A DNA stretch of 64,000 bases from Liopterus haemorrhoidalis (lineage: Eukaryota; Arthropoda; Insecta; Coleoptera; Dytiscidae). The stretch is from contig OZ020624.1 in the NCBI GenBank assembly GCA_963971575.1, forward strand, positions 7,560,903 through 7,624,902, written 5' to 3'. Below are positions 10,391 through 22,315 of the stretch, in pieces. A program made the translations under genes and the position numbers. The notes under the pieces are model-generated. The model saw nothing but the letters and a program-made list of their open reading frames with translations, had not been told where the DNA came from and did no database searches. Every line of letters starts with the position of its first letter. Position 1 is the first letter of the stretch.

Positions 10391-10619
10391 TAATGGTGTC
10401 ATTCTTAATACAAATTTTCCATTTATTTATTTTGTTTTCATTAAAATATGTAAAAAAATAATTTAATTTTGACATATGTCATTCGTTTCCATGTTTTCAT
10501 TGTTGGAATGTTAAATTTTGACGTTCCAACGTGGAAAATTAAATAACCCAAGCAAGGTCCCTTCTCGTCACAACCTAAAAGAACGAAATTCCCATTTAGT
10601 TCCGCCTAACAGTCTGCAT

Positions 10620-10812
10620 TCTTTTTTTTTTTAATTTTTTGGTCTTAGCTACGATGGTCATTAACCAGGATATCTTTATTTTTATTATGGATACATTAGA
10701 AATTTTATAACAAATACAAACATCCACGCCATCACCGGGATTCGAACCCGAGCCCCTATGGTTAGCAGTCAAATGAGCTGACCACTACACCATAGCGACC
10801 GGCGACTGCATT
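10620..10812 (-). mobile_element. tRNA-derived SINE
   Basis: On the minus strand the head has a tRNA-like A box (TATGGTGTAGTGG) and B box (GGTTCGAATCCC), with an anticodon-loop word GACTGCTAA as in tRNA-Ser(GCT), but the arms do not fold as a true tRNA. It continues into unrelated sequence and ends in an A tail (T run at 10622-10632). Confidence 0.7.
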
Positions 10813-11009
10813 CTTATAGATAACAGCAAGGCGGAAATACCGGGTCTTACTGAAACACATAGATAAAGAAAGAAATAGATACGAAACTGACGTTATATTT
10901 TTTTAAACCAAATTAGCGCTGTAGTTGTTGGGTTATGGAACTAAAAGTGGTGAGGGAGGAAAGGGGTGGGGATTCCCGGGTATTTCAAATGCTTCAGTGG
11001 ATATAGATA

Positions 11010-11157
11010 TAAACATAATTGAATGTTACTATTAAATGAAACAATTGTTATGATTTATTTTATCTATTTTTAATATTATTAACGACAACAATATTAAAAA
11101 TAGACAAAATAAATCATAACAATTATATCATTTAATAATAACATTTAATTATGTTTA
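11010..11157. repeat. Short palindrome (foldback)
   Basis: Arms 11010-11077 and 11090-11157 are inverted repeats around 12 bases, AT-rich, with a few mismatches. The flanking 10813-11009 shows no gene. Confidence 0.8.
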
Positions 11158-12054
11158 CAATTAAGAACAAGCAGTTAGGAATTATACAGAAACAGAAAAA
11201 CAATAACTAGCAGAAATAATTATTTATTAAGAAGTAGAAGTTTATTTAAAGTTCTCCTATTACTAAAACAATCCGGGGTAAAATGTTTTTCACACACACG
11301 AACTCTGTTATATATCACTTCCATGGACAAGCCATCCAATTTTGGATTTCCAATGTTCCTCATTCACGTTTTATATAATTCCGGAGCATCAAGCGATTTC
11401 TAGTAAGTTCACTACTATCACACCTCAAAACAAAGCATTTAACACCCATTTTCCGTATTGTACAATCAAATTACAAAATTACAGAATAACTACGCACAAA
11501 ATATCACAATTAAAAAAACGCTTAATGCTAATGACACAAAACGATTTTACAGATTTTGACGCTAATGACAGAAGTCGTAACAGGCAACATCCTGTCATGC
11601 GCGTAGCTATAGCGACTGGGGCGCTATTCGTGTTGGGTTATGGAACGTAATATGATTTTCGTTGTGCCATTTGAGTTTCACCCCACAAATTATAAAACAA
11701 GGAAGATAGCGGACTCCCACGTTACGGCTTTGGACAGCGATAGTTGCGACATTCGTGGTTGTAATATGAACTAGGATTAGATAGTATGCAACCCGCAGTG
11801 CACACTAATATATTTTTATATTTTAAATTGCTATGAATCGCGCGATCATTAATTTTCTACCAAAATTGAAAAACAAAATGTAATTTGGTAGGAAATTAAA
11901 GATTGAACCGAAAATTATGATTAATTTATTTACAACTCTCCTAATTAATTTCCTAAAATTAAAATTAATTACAATTGTTAAAAGTTAATACTTCAGTGAG
12001 CATTAAGTTTTATTATTTTATTTGCAAGCAAGTATATGAAATAAATAAACAAGT
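11158..12054. other. No gene recognised
   Basis: AT-rich sequence. A 102-codon open frame at 11342-11650 has no domain or family features and unremarkable composition; it is not called as a gene. Confidence 0.4.
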
Positions 12055-12458
12055 ATTATCTGTCTCATTTTGTAATACGTAACTAACAGGTAAAGTTCAT
12101 TTTTTATGTTGTATATTGACAATACATTTATAATATTATCATAGTATTGGTTCACACGGATACGCCGAAGTCTGTTTACACCACAACAGTCACCAAAGTA
12201 ACCAGATCTAGTTTCGTATTACAAATTGAGACAGATTATATTTATTTTTTACTTTTATATTTACTTTTATTGTATAATCTGTCTCAATTTGTAATACGAA
12301 ACTAGATATGGTTACTTTGGTGACTGTTGTGGTGTAAACAGACTTTGGCGTATCCGTGTGAACCAATACTATGCTAATATTATAAATGTATTGTCAATAT
12401 ACAACATAAAAAATGAACTTTTCCTGTTAGTTCCGTATTACAAAATGAGACAGATAAT
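12055..12458. mobile_element. Foldback MITE
   Basis: Arms 12055-12240 and 12273-12458 are near-perfect inverted repeats of 186 bases around a 32-base T-rich loop. Outer ends read ATTATCTGTCTCA. No coding potential. The superfamily is not evident. Confidence 0.85.
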
Positions 12459-12885
12459 ACATATTAAATTTAGTCTGTGCCATTTTTTGTATTACACTAT
12501 TTATATTTCTTTTGCATTTACCATTTAAAATATTATTAATTACACTACACCATTTGAAAATAAAAAATGTGGTGCTAATATTTAAAATTTGTTATAAAAT
12601 TCATCACTGTCAAAATCACAATTTACTGTCACCTATCGTTACAACGTCAAACACAATTGCCGCAAATTGCCGATAATGAAGTGTTCTCAAAATGTTGGTT
12701 AAAAAAAACGCTTTTAGCGCTGTCGGTGGATGGAATATAACTTAAAACCGTTTCAAGGCCGTGTATATGAGTTTCATACCCCTGTTTCACCCCCCTGCTG
12801 AATCAAAATAATCGATTATTTCAATCATTCGATTAATCGTTGCCATCTCTACGCTTGACAACGCTGTAAGACCCTCATTGAATTT
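12459..12885. other. 3' flank of copy B
   Basis: No gene or clear repeat seen. The last part (12849-12885) shows weak similarity to the 3' flanks of copies C and D (an ACAACGCTGTAA-like word). Confidence 0.4.
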
Positions 12886-14775
12886 TTATTTACAATAACA
12901 ATAGAGTTTTAAATTGAAATCCTGTATGCAGTAACTAGAATTTCCATATAGATTCAACCTACTGATAGTCCCCGAAATCATAAAATCATCCATCTCACAA
13001 TACCTACAACTAATTGTGGAACCAAACCAACCATTCCCCGGTAAAGTCTTGAACATCACTTCATAATAACTTGTCTGCATGTAATGGTTGATATCGCCAT
13101 ATTTCGCCAAACTAGCTTTAGTAACTGTACTTAAATTTAAGAAAGCACATTGAGGATAATCTTTAAGTTGGTTATTAATAAAGGCAACACTGTATTCTGC
13201 AACCTTTGTAACCATAGGATTCGTCGTTTCAACTGGAAGACTGCTTTGACAAGTGCACCAGTGTGTGGGAATATCAGCACTGTCACATGTTCTATGTGGC
13301 GAGATTGGTACGAAAAAACTAACACTCCTCTCACCAGAATCATATTTATCTCTTAAATATTCATCTCTCAGTTGGTCTGGATGGAGAATATGATTTAAGG
13401 TTGCGTGCAAATCAAATGGAGTTGTCAATCTATGGGAATTTTCCTTCATGTTATCTACAGCGATTGGGTACTTTGTTTGGAACCACGGAGGAAGAACAAA
13501 GAAGACAAATGGAAGTCTCTCTTCCAAATGACCTTGATGCGTTCTGGCAATCGGACCAAATCTATATCCATGATCGCTCATGAAAATTAATATTGTGTTA
13601 TTTAAAACACCAGATTCATTTATAAATTTTAAATGATTAACATAATCATCTTCTCCTAAAGTTGCAGTATTTAAATCATTATGCATTAGTGATGTCGCCC
13701 ATAAAAATGAAAAGAAACGATGATTTTTCATTTTACTAATAAATTTTTCACCGGATTGTAATAGTACTCGATACATCGGTCTAGTGCTCATACATCGTGG
13801 GTAATCGCTTGATATGGAAATGTGAGAGACCAGGTATATAGCAGTATGATCAAATGTTTTCCAGTAATAATCAGTAGGTTGTTTAAACCAACCTTTTCTC
13901 TGATAGTTAAATACTCCGAATTTAGAATGTTCTTCGGCAAAATTAACAATATAACCATTTTTAGTATAATTCTGGAAAACAAATGAACAGTTATCAAATT
14001 TTGTATCAGAATTGGGCCAGCAAACTTTAATTAATTCTTCGAAACTGTACCCTGTGAACACAGGCATAAGATTGGGAAAAGTATTGTCACCAAGTTTGTT
14101 GTACCCAAAATATTCAATAGCGTTCATTTTATCTATTAGATATTTGGCAGTTTTTGGCATTTTTCTGTGAAAATGCAACCTTGATAACGAATCTATTCCT
14201 AATATTAATACATTAAGTTTTTCATCCTCTCTGGCACGCACGGTATTTAACTTAGACATTGGTTTCTTGTCTGGCACAAAGGAATGGAAATCTACGTGTT
14301 TATGGCCATTATAACTGCATTCTACTATTACAAATTCCTCTTCGACCTTAATACTATACCTAAAAGAACGTGGCTGCCCAAATATTATTTGGTGGTCTGA
14401 TTCTGGGCCTGTAGGATCGTCTCTCCAAAATGGCGTATAATGGCATTGAATATGATTAATATCTGAAATGCCATATTTCTCAAAGACACTTTGATCAAGA
14501 AATAAATAAGTTAGATTTGAATAGACAAGCGGAATTCCACAACTATATTTAAAGTTAGGTTGTCTTAGGAACATCTTAATTTCTTCATCATTTATATCTA
14601 GAAATGGCATCTTACATCCGTTATTGTTAATTGTGTATTGTTGAATTAGGTAATCCTTTCTGTAACTTTCGATTAAAGAAAATATACTCAGTTCTTGTAT
14701 ACTTAGAATGTACAGTAGAAAAACTAGTGAAAACATGAATAATAGAATCGTTGTCTTCTTTGCTCTGCTAATCAT
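12886..14775 (-). CDS. DUF229-family membrane phosphatase/sulfatase-like protein, copy B
   Basis: Intact single-exon frame of 629 residues. Lys-rich start MISRAKK, hydrophobic anchor at about 8-27, then a lumenal domain: paired cysteines (54, 79, 111, 153), LGIDSLSR at 192-199, a conserved histidine at 365 (SLMHND), SDHG at 400-403 and THQGHLEERLPF at 412-423. The tail is cysteine-rich and ends YCYCK. The D/DHG/H pattern is that of metal-dependent alkaline phosphatase-superfamily hydrolases; DUF229 members have no settled substrate. The start is chosen because copies A and C begin at the same place, 10-13 bases after a conserved splice acceptor. By eye it is about four-fifths identical to A and C. 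Confidence 0.92.
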   Translation of the reverse strand: MISRAKKTTILLFMFSLVFLLYILSIQELSIFSLIESYRKDYLIQQYTINNNGCKMPFLDINDEEIKMFLRQPNFKYSCGIPLVYSNLTYLFLDQSVFEKYGISDINHIQCHYTPFWRDDPTGPESDHQIIFGQPRSFRYSIKVEEEFVIVECSYNGHKHVDFHSFVPDKKPMSKLNTVRAREDEKLNVLILGIDSLSRLHFHRKMPKTAKYLIDKMNAIEYFGYNKLGDNTFPNLMPVFTGYSFEELIKVCWPNSDTKFDNCSFVFQNYTKNGYIVNFAEEHSKFGVFNYQRKGWFKQPTDYYWKTFDHTAIYLVSHISISSDYPRCMSTRPMYRVLLQSGEKFISKMKNHRFFSFLWATSLMHNDLNTATLGEDDYVNHLKFINESGVLNNTILIFMSDHGYRFGPIARTHQGHLEERLPFVFFVLPPWFQTKYPIAVDNMKENSHRLTTPFDLHATLNHILHPDQLRDEYLRDKYDSGERSVSFFVPISPHRTCDSADIPTHWCTCQSSLPVETTNPMVTKVAEYSVAFINNQLKDYPQCAFLNLSTVTKASLAKYGDINHYMQTSYYEVMFKTLPGNGWFGSTISCRYCEMDDFMISGTISRLNLYGNSSYCIQDFNLKLYCYCK

Positions 14776-14787
14776 TTTTGGAAGACT

Positions 14788-14805
14788 CTGGAAATAAACA
14801 AATTA
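14788..14805 (-). other. Predicted 3' splice site before copy B start
   Basis: Minus strand TTTGTTTATTTCCAG, AG at 14788-14789, 12 bases before the ATG. The next about 90 bases upstream resemble the same region in C and D. Confidence 0.6.
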
Positions 14806-14973
14806 TTAGTTTAATCATGAAATGCTTTCTTTAATTGCAATTTCGTACTTAATGCATCATTTTCATGGTAGTGTCAAAGGCGCGACAGGGGTGAGAGGCG
14901 TGGTGTTATATTTACTATAGTCGGATTGCTGATAAGTGACTGTTCGTTGCTACAAGTATCGATATTCAATACT

Positions 14974-15894
14974 GGGTGCATTCGAGTTGTACAGAGTAGA
15001 GTGAGCTCTGAGCGAACAGTTGATGGTGACGTCATGCATAGAGCACTAATGGAGCGAGCGTTCTTGTGACGTAATGTTTATAAAATCTAACCCTACAATT
15101 TTAGGCGGCGTTTTTACTGTCAGATTAGTTCACGTCAGTCATGAATCAAAATTATATATCTCGGTTTTTCCTTGATTTTTTTTTTTGCAATGATGAAGAA
15201 ATAAAATTAATTAAAAATTAAATAATAATTAATAAATTAATTTAATGAATTTTTTCCATTTTAATTTTATGCACGGTGTATTTTAATAATTTTGTTGCTG
15301 TTTACAGAACGTCATAAATACATAAAATGGCCGTACTCTGTAGCTATAGACAAATAACAATATTATTTGTCTATTGTTATTTGTCTAAGGCCCGGTCTTT
15401 CCACCTTCAGATAAAGTTCCAGGTAACTATCTGACAGATAAGGTTTTTTGTAACTTCATCTGCTGCATAAATGTCATCCCTTCTTTCTATACAAATGTAT
15501 CTATCGGATAGTTATCTAACAGATAAGGAGATTGACGTATTGGATTCACTGACTGGTATTGCCATTTATTCAGCAGATGAAGTTACAAAAAACCTTATCT
15601 GTCAGATAGTTACCTGGAACTTTATCTGAAGGTGGAAAGACCGGGCCTAAGGCTATTATTTTTATTTTATTTATAATTTAATTTTAAACTTTCATTTTTT
15701 TTCCGCCGTTCCCCCACTTTTTTCCGTCATACTCCATATGCTCGGTTTTAAAACCCCGAACACATAGAGCGCACTCTAAATGCTCGCTCGATCGCAAAAC
15801 GAATGCAATTGAGTATACTCCGAGCGTCAAATCGAACACGTTTGAGTGTACAGAACGTGCTCGGAACGCTCGGAGCGTCAAATCGAATGTACCC
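14974..15894. mobile_element. TIR element HA, copy 1 (3-bp duplication)
   Basis: Short inverted ends GGGTGCATTCGA and TCGAATGTACCC, flanked by ACT on both sides. The second copy (52418-53072) is inverted and flanked by CAA. No ORF. Three-base duplications fit Harbinger-like or similar elements, but neither ACT nor CAA fits the usual TWA. A MITE sits at 15389-15647. Confidence 0.85.
15389..15647. mobile_element. MITE with TAA duplication
   Basis: Long inverted repeats starting GGCCCGGTCTTTCCACC, about 85 bases each. Flanked by TAA (15386-15388, 15648-15650). The related element at 52418-53072 has the uninterrupted site. The TAA target suggests a Harbinger-driven MITE. Confidence 0.9.
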
Positions 15895-16264
15895 ACTATA
15901 TGCTTTCTCTGTCTATATCATTATAATTATTTGCATACCCATAGTAACGTATAATGACCCAAGTTGACAACCTACCTTCAAAATTATTTGAATAAAAATC
16001 AAAGCATTAGAAAGAAACAGCAAGATTCGTAGATATCTTTACTAATTAGAGCGCGAAAATAAATTTACAGCAGTACTCAAACAAACAAAATTATTAATTT
16101 TAAGGTTATAATTATAAATAAGGAAAAATGTATACTGATACGTAAATTTTGGATTATAATTTGTTGTTTATTCCAGCAGATTTAAAATTAAAAGTTTGTG
16201 AATTTAATAATTGGCCGCCAGCCGTATTTTAATTAATATTTATTACCAGACACTGACAGTTAAC

Positions 16265-16858
16265 CCAAGCTTGACCAAATGGGGTGTGTCACACCCCAGT
16301 ATATTAATAGTGGAAATGATGTATCTGTTGACAATATTTATGAATTAGTTAATATTTAACAATAATTTAATTTATAATCGACAAAAAAATCAAAAACACC
16401 ATTTACAAAAAAATATGTCTAAATTATATTTGGTAACAGCGCATTTCGAACGAATAATAAATAAATAAACGTTCAAAATTCAAGCGTTGCTTGAGAAATG
16501 AGAAAGAAATTGTCTCCCCCACCAAAATACATAGACCAATCAGAGAGCTAGTGTGTGAGAGTTGGTGTGAACGAGAGATGCAATGTTGTCAGTCAACTGG
16601 AGACGTATGATGAGATATGAGAAGTATGATGCAATTTAGGAAAGAAGTTTGCGTGATTTTGACTTTTATTGAAAAAATTATTAAAAAAGCATTAAATAAT
16701 TACTTTGAATTTTTTTTTTTTTTTTTAATATTGTTCTATAGGCTTGACAGCATCTAACTGTATAAATTTTACCTTATTTTAATTGATATTAAATGAGAAA
16801 AGCCTGGGGTATAATACACCCCACTTGGTTGGATGTGTATATTTTGGTCAATTACGGG
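16265..16858. mobile_element. piggyBac-like non-autonomous element
   Basis: Flanked by TTAA (16261-16264, 16859-16862). Ends CCCAAGCTTGACCAAA and the complement of CCCGTAATTGACCAAA, with a second inner pair of GGGGTGT/ACACCCC words. No transposase frame. The X2 copy at 60843-62013 has the empty site, reading CTAA there. Confidence 0.85.
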
Positions 16859-17029
16859 TTAAGACAAATAACAAAAAACATTTTTAAAATCGCTGAAAAA
16901 TGGTAACTAGATTATTATATGAATGCATTACTTGATACATACATGTAACAGTCACCTATCAGCAATCCGACTATAACTCGAATTTCATGGTGGGGTTGGA
17001 GGCGTGATAAGTGCGCGTTTACTATTTTG

Positions 17030-17065
17030 ACCACGGACCCCAGTTTAAGAACCGCTGCTCTAACC
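17030..17065. mobile_element. Orphan hAT-type end
   Basis: GGACCCCAGTTTAAGAACC then GCTG resembles the complement of a hAT terminus. No partner or 8-base duplication seen. Confidence 0.35.
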
Positions 17066-17091
17066 TCTAGCTTAGAGTGGGTAGCTTACAC

Positions 17092-17944
17092 CAGTGTTTC
17101 TCAACCATTTCTGGCATGGGACCTCCCGAAATTATATCAATATTATCTGCGGCCCCCCTATATATATAGTAATTATTTACTATTTTATAGTACTACCTAT
17201 ATTATTCATATAGTATAGGTAGTATTGAAATTTTCCGGAAGTACAGGATATTAAGGACAGTTTCGAATTGTTATATGGGAACGTATGTCATATTGAGTAT
17301 ATTTGGATAGAGCTTTTCAAAAGAATCAACTTTTACTTAAACATTTTTTCAGTATCTTTTACGGTTGACAAAAAACTATAATATATATGACGATTATATT
17401 CCCTACAACGATTTGAAAGTAAAGTATTTTTATTTACAAGTGTTCAAAGTGCCTTATATTTTGATTTGAACACATTCGCATCCTTGCTCTTGAGTTATCT
17501 GTAGCACGGAGAGTGATAAAAAAATATAATAAAAAATATTTCACTTTTAAGTTGTATACTTTAAAGTACAACTTGAATTTTGATTGCTTTTGATCAGTTT
17601 GTTTAGCATAAGCCCATTTTACTCATTATAAAGTTAGCTAGTGACAACTTTATAAAATTAATACTCCATTTAGTTCCACTTAAACGTTTGAAATAGCCTG
17701 TAGCTTAAATTAGTTGTCAAAATAATTATATAATTAGATAGAATAATAAATAAAATATTTATTTTATTTATGTTATGAAAGGTATATTTTTTGAATATAA
17801 ATATAAGATTCGTTGTTATAAATATGAATAAAATTTATATTTTGCAAGATTGAGCGCATTGCTATTATATTTTCATGTTTTGATCTTGTATGACTTCGCG
17901 GCCCTCCGACGAAGCCTTCACGGCCACCAGGTTGAGAAACGCTG
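17092..17944. mobile_element. Non-autonomous hAT element
   Basis: Ends CAGTGTTTCTCAACC and GGTTGAGAAACGCTG with an exact 8-base duplication GCTTACAC (17084-17091, 17945-17952). AT-rich body without an ORF; 17625-17702 is shared in inverted form with about 24886-24970. Confidence 0.88.
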
Positions 17945-18119
17945 GCTTACACACTAACCAGTGCAGCATAAAGTCTTATTTATAATGGATACATTGCACA
18001 GGCATAACATAAGAATCACGAGATTATATTTGTTCTGTTTATTTGAAACAAATATTCAGAACAGTGACACCCCTTTACACTCAACTCTATGCATGTGTTA
18101 TGCTTGTACTGTGTATCTA

Positions 18120-18689
18120 CAGTACCTAGATAAAATATAACCACTTATGATTTTTTTAAAATTCATTGTTTTACACAAAATCAACAAAATAGTAATACAC
18201 CAATTTTATTTTTATTTTGTATTTTAATATTTCAAATTATTTTAGTACACTTGTTGTACATTGTAGTACAATGTTTTTTAATATTTTGTGTTGCCCCCCT
18301 TTGCTTTTATTACTGCCGCAATTCTTGGAGGCATACTCTCAATACATGCCCTAATACAATTTTCAATTTCTGGAGAGCCATTCCATACTTTTTTAATATA
18401 ATCTATTAACTTGTTTATTATTATTATTTAAATCATAAACAAGTCTTTTCAGGAGGTTCCAAACATTTTCGATAGGATTGATATCTGGCGAATTACCTGG
18501 CCAGGACAAAATCGGTACTTTTTGTTCTTGCAAATCAGTCTCAGAATAAAAATACAGAGTTGAAATAACTTATCTTTTAATAAATACACGATATGTTAAA
18601 GAAATAAATAAAGGAGCATATGATTATATGTCGGCATTTTTATAAACAGTTGTTTTTGTAAGTGGTTATAATATTTTGTCTAGGTACTG
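18120..18689. mobile_element. Deleted Tc1-like element
   Basis: Ends CAGTACCTAGATAAAATAT (left) and the complementary right end ATTTTGTCTAGGTACTG, flanked by TA (18118-18119, 18690-18691). It holds only the last third of the transposase. Confidence 0.85.
18285..18535 (-). pseudogene. Tc1-like transposase C-terminal fragment
   Basis: Minus strand: LSWPGNSPDINPIENVWNLL then KRLVYDL, the DDE third-acid region of Tc1 transposases, then a frameshift at an ATT run (about 18415-18430), then KKVWNGSPEIENCI and SMPPRIAAVIKAKGG to a stop. N-terminal and central domains are deleted. Confidence 0.8.
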
Positions 18690-18691
18690 TA

Positions 18692-19162
18692 TAATGGACC
18701 AGACTTTAAGCTTAGTGCTGGATTGACATAAGAACTGAGTAAAGATGAAATGCTGAGACCTTCTTCACTGTTTGTCTACACAGAACGTGTTGTTCGCTTA
18801 AAGGTAGAGTATGAACTGATTTATGCACTGCTTATCTAAGTGCAAACTGGTGGGTTTGCAGGAAATTTGCATTTGAAACGAATTCCGAATAATTAACTAA
18901 CAGACAGGCAGTGGCGTAGAAGCCATAAGAAGGTGATTGGTCGTGAAGCAACTGTATTCGTTATTAAATAATATTGTTAATAATAATAATAATAGGATTC
19001 CAACGCCTAGATATGCGTATAAGGAGCAGAGAAGGTAAGTTCTCCGTTTCTAGACCGCCGACCATAGATATCGTCACATGGGTGGTTAGATGGAAATGCA
19101 ACTCATGGTTTTAACAATACAATTTATGATTATAAAATTACAGTGTTATTGTAAGATTGTAT
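18692..19162. other. No gene recognised
   Basis: Mixed sequence with CAGTGGCGTAG at about 18908, a hAT-type terminus whose partner was not found (a similar end at 24433-24444 lacks a matching duplication), and an ATT/AAT run near 18978-18993. Confidence 0.4.
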
Positions 19163-19928
19163 TCATTCAGAGGAAGTCTTCAGTGATTGAAAATGAGCAG
19201 CTGAAGTTTCGTGTCTCAAAATGCTTTGTGAAAGATGACGGCAATCACTAAAGCCGATAATCCATGACTCATTTTTGAAATTTTTATTAAATGGCCAACA
19301 CGGTTCACGATAAAAAACATTTAATTTATTAAATAACAACCAATTTCTCGAAATGGTCATCCCTGTTGTAGTAACTTTCTTATAATAACAAATATTCAGA
19401 TCAATTCTGTAAAAAGTTACTGTGTAATAACGTTACTACAACATAAAATATTATAAAAAGTATAATGGCTTTCATTCATGATAGTAACTGACCTTGCTCA
19501 TAGCGACGAATTTAGTTACAATTATCATAGTAACAGAGTTACAGAATTATATTAAATGTTAAAAGAACGTCCTTCTTCATTTTTTTGAAAAGGACCCATT
19601 GATTGACAGGGACCATTTTCAATTATAAACCGCTAATTTTCATTTGTTAATGGATCATGAAAATGAAATTTGTCTGAAAAATAGACATTACCTTGCATAC
19701 TTATTTCACTATGATTTAAATCAACATTTTCTACAACTTGTTCTGATGATTTTGTTTCCTTTCCACTTCGTCACCGTCTGGCACTTGTTCAGATTCTGTG
19801 TCATCTTCTGCTTCCAAATTTAATAATAAGCTAGTAGAAGGTACTGGAGGAGTCGATTTTGCCGTCGATTGTTTAAAAAAGCTATCTAATTTAGGCAATT
19901 TATTTATTCCCTCTTTCGCTTTTTCTTT
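19163..19928 (-). pseudogene. hAT-type transposase N-terminal fragment (TTF-type zinc finger)
   Basis: Minus strand 19928-19760 reads LPKLDSFFKQSTAKS then PPVPSTSLLLNLEAEDD, the disordered start of many hAT/ZMYM-like transposases. 19360-19163 reads NWLLFNKLNVFYREPCWPF and ILRHETSAAHFQS, the TTF-type zinc-finger region. Between them the frame is broken and a small palindromic insertion lies at about 19363-19442. The 5' end is cut by the T element at 19931. No catalytic domain is seen. Confidence 0.6.
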
Positions 19929-19930
19929 TT

Positions 19931-21133
19931 AGGGTTTTGTAGGTATGACCAAAAAACCCGTATACCGTCATTTTGTCGTCTGTCTGTCTGTCTGTCTGTC
20001 TGTTCGGTAAAAATTGTAGCCAAACGGCTAAACCTAGAGAGTTGAAATTTGGCATGCTTATACAACTCGTTGACCCGCACATAGGAAAAATACTAAAACA
20101 TCTAAAAAAAATAGCCCCTTAAAAATATAAACAAATATGTGCTCCCCGAAAAAAAAAGTATTTTTTTTAAATTCTGAGTAGGGTATCAAATGAAAGCCTT
20201 TAGTACGTAGATTAACGATCAAAATTTTATTTTTCAAAATAAATTATTTTGACGCGATTTTTGACAAAATTGTGCAAAAAAAAATTTGTCCCACACCCTG
20301 TAGCCCAGATGGTTTAAACTAAAAATCTGAAAAAATTTTAAGTAATGTACATTTGTGTGAACCGGAATAGTACAACAGGAATTTTTGATCAGATTATGTT
20401 TTCGGAAAATAACGCATTTTTTGTGTTTTTTGCTTGACCATGTAAAATATTTAATGATATTATGTAGTACAATAAACAGAGCGCTTCAATGGTGTAATGC
20501 TTAGAATACTGGCGTTCTAATTTGCAAACTCGAGTTCAATCCGGCCTCGAAGCAATTTAATTTTTTCTGTTTTTTTAGCATTTTTATTTTGTTTAAATTA
20601 TTTTTTCAAAGTTCTAGTTATATTTGGGCAAATATTGCATTTAATTTTTAAAAGGGTAAATTTAATAACCAGTGGAAATTGTTGAAATTGAATACTCTTG
20701 GACTTACAACCAAGTAACTTATATATAATACCATGGATACAAGTAAAAAAATAAAATGTACTACTATAAAATATATCTTATGTCATGTGTTATAATGTCT
20801 GTATCATATTAGTGCCTAAATATATTACTGCTATACTGCTATTTATATTCCTATAAATACACGAAATCAGAATGGCGGAGCTTATGACTAAAACAACCAA
20901 TAGAAGCCATAAGCGCAATTTTCAAAATCTTATTGAACCTTGCTATATAAAAAAAATACTGCACATATTTAGAAACTTACATAATGGTATTTGGCATTCG
21001 AATTAAAATTAACAAAAAAAAAAAAAAAAATTAGCATAAAATTTGTTTGGCATCCCACATAATCATTATTCACTTAGTAAATACCTGCGAAACCCTGAAA
21101 TGTGTGAAAATTCACACTTCACATCAATTTTTT
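19931..21133 (+). mobile_element. T element copy 1 (DINE/Helentron-like)
   Basis: Left end AGGGTTTTGTAGGTATGACC; right end has ACCTGCGAAACCCTGAA, a diverged inverted copy of the left end, then the hairpin word TGTGTGAAAATTCACAC and CACATCAATTTTTT. A short CTGT microsatellite lies near 19978-20003. This layout (subterminal inverted repeats, internal tetranucleotide repeat, 3' hairpin, insertion at T runs) fits Helentron-associated interspersed elements. No protein. It cuts a hAT pseudogene at its left. Confidence 0.7.
20479..20558 (+). other. tRNA-like segment in T element copy 1
   Basis: A-box-like TGGTGTAATGC, an anticodon-arm-like stem TAGAA/TTCTA and B-box-like GAGTTCAATCCGG. Not a functional tRNA by eye (8-base loop, poor acceptor stem). 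The sequence differs from the segments at the same place in the other T copies. Confidence 0.5.
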
Positions 21134-21213
21134 ATATTTATCCTTATAAGTATATACTATATTAGACATGTATTAAACATAAAAAAATATCTTTTTAAAC
21201 TTACCTTATGATA

Positions 21214-22315
21214 AATAGACCATATTAGTGTGTCGTCATATACATGTGCTGCCATCTGAGAGCTGAGTCCTTTTGAAGTTTAAAATACATGGGACATTGC
21301 TTTTGTTACCTTAATTTTATAAATATTTTCAATTTTGGAGCAAAAAATATGTATTTTTGATAAATATGTATAAGCGGTTCACTTTTGTAAGAACAAACTA
21401 AGAGGGAATTTTGTTTTCAATAGTTTGCACCTTTGAAGCTGTATGTCATGTTGGTATTAAAAAATGTCACTTTTTTAAAATGTTGATCCATCTGACATAT
21501 GTCATATTGAAAAATGATATCTTAATTATAATGATCATAACCTTATCAACCTAAAGTCGGTTTTACAGCGTAAGGAATATTTTTAATTGACATTTAAAGT
21601 CAGTAACACACTATAAAAGTAACCAAAATAACCATATTTAGTTTGTTCTTACAAAAGTGAACAGCTTATACTAATATATACAGTCCAGACACTTTATATT
21701 ATAAAATAATGATTTTATAAATATATAAATAAGGATTCGAAGATATATTTATAGGTTACGTTTTTAAATAATATGAAAATCGGAATATCTTTAGTATTTA
21801 TTTAATTAACACTAAGTAATCATTAATATTTTGTTTTAGAATGCATATTGGTGTATTGTTTTGCTCCGAATTGTAACAATTACATCTACATTATTAATTG
21901 CAAATTTTTTCGTTTTTTTGACAGATGAAAATGAAAAACAATAATGGAAAATTAAAAACAACATATTATTCCTTTAAACCATTTAGATATGGCACACACA
22001 CTTATTGCTATGTTACTTGCCATAATAACGATTATTAACGTAAATTTTTCAAAATTAACCTGCAAAATAATATTGTTCTGCAAAAATAATGACATATTAA
22101 ATTATAATGTATAAAATAAGAATTTTAATAAATAAATATTGACTTGTAGTTTTGATGTGAAGCACTCTCTTACTTTGAAAACTTAATTTATATTTCCAAA
22201 ATACAATTTAACAAAAAAACAACATGCTAAATTCAAATAAAAGGAATCCAACCGCGAGACGGCAGCACTGAATCCCATTTTGTGACGTAGTTACTAATAT
22301 GGTCTATTAGCACAA
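21214..22315. mobile_element. TIR element with nested MITE
   Basis: AATAGACCATATTAGT at about 21217-21232 is repeated inverted at about 22297-22312; TACGTC/TCGTC-like words follow inside both ends. No ORF is supported in it. The MITE at 21373-21666 lies inside. Confidence 0.55.
21373..21666. mobile_element. MITE, TA-flanked
   Basis: Inverted ends AGCGGTTCACTTTTGTAAGA and complement (about 29 bases) between TA dinucleotides 21371-21372 and 21667-21668. Fits a mariner/Tc1-type MITE. Confidence 0.75.

Larger units (their letters stand above)
14918..16973. mobile_element. Tc1/mariner-related element X1, deleted, with nested insertions
   Basis: Ends TAGTCGGATTGCTGATA (14918) and CAGCAATCCGACTA (16973) between TA dinucleotides. 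It is the same family as 60843-62013 but inverted relative to it. The transposase has been lost by deletion, with a junction near 16172. Inside sit the insertions 14974-15894 and 16265-16858; removing them leaves sequence collinear with the other copy. Confidence 0.85.

Noticed and set aside
10735..10812. tRNA-Ser(GCT) gene on the minus strand
   Set aside because: The anticodon stem mismatches and the variable arm is missing; a SINE body and A tail follow.
11342..11650. 102-codon frame as a small gene
   Set aside because: No conserved motif, no splice or promoter support, composition like the surroundings.
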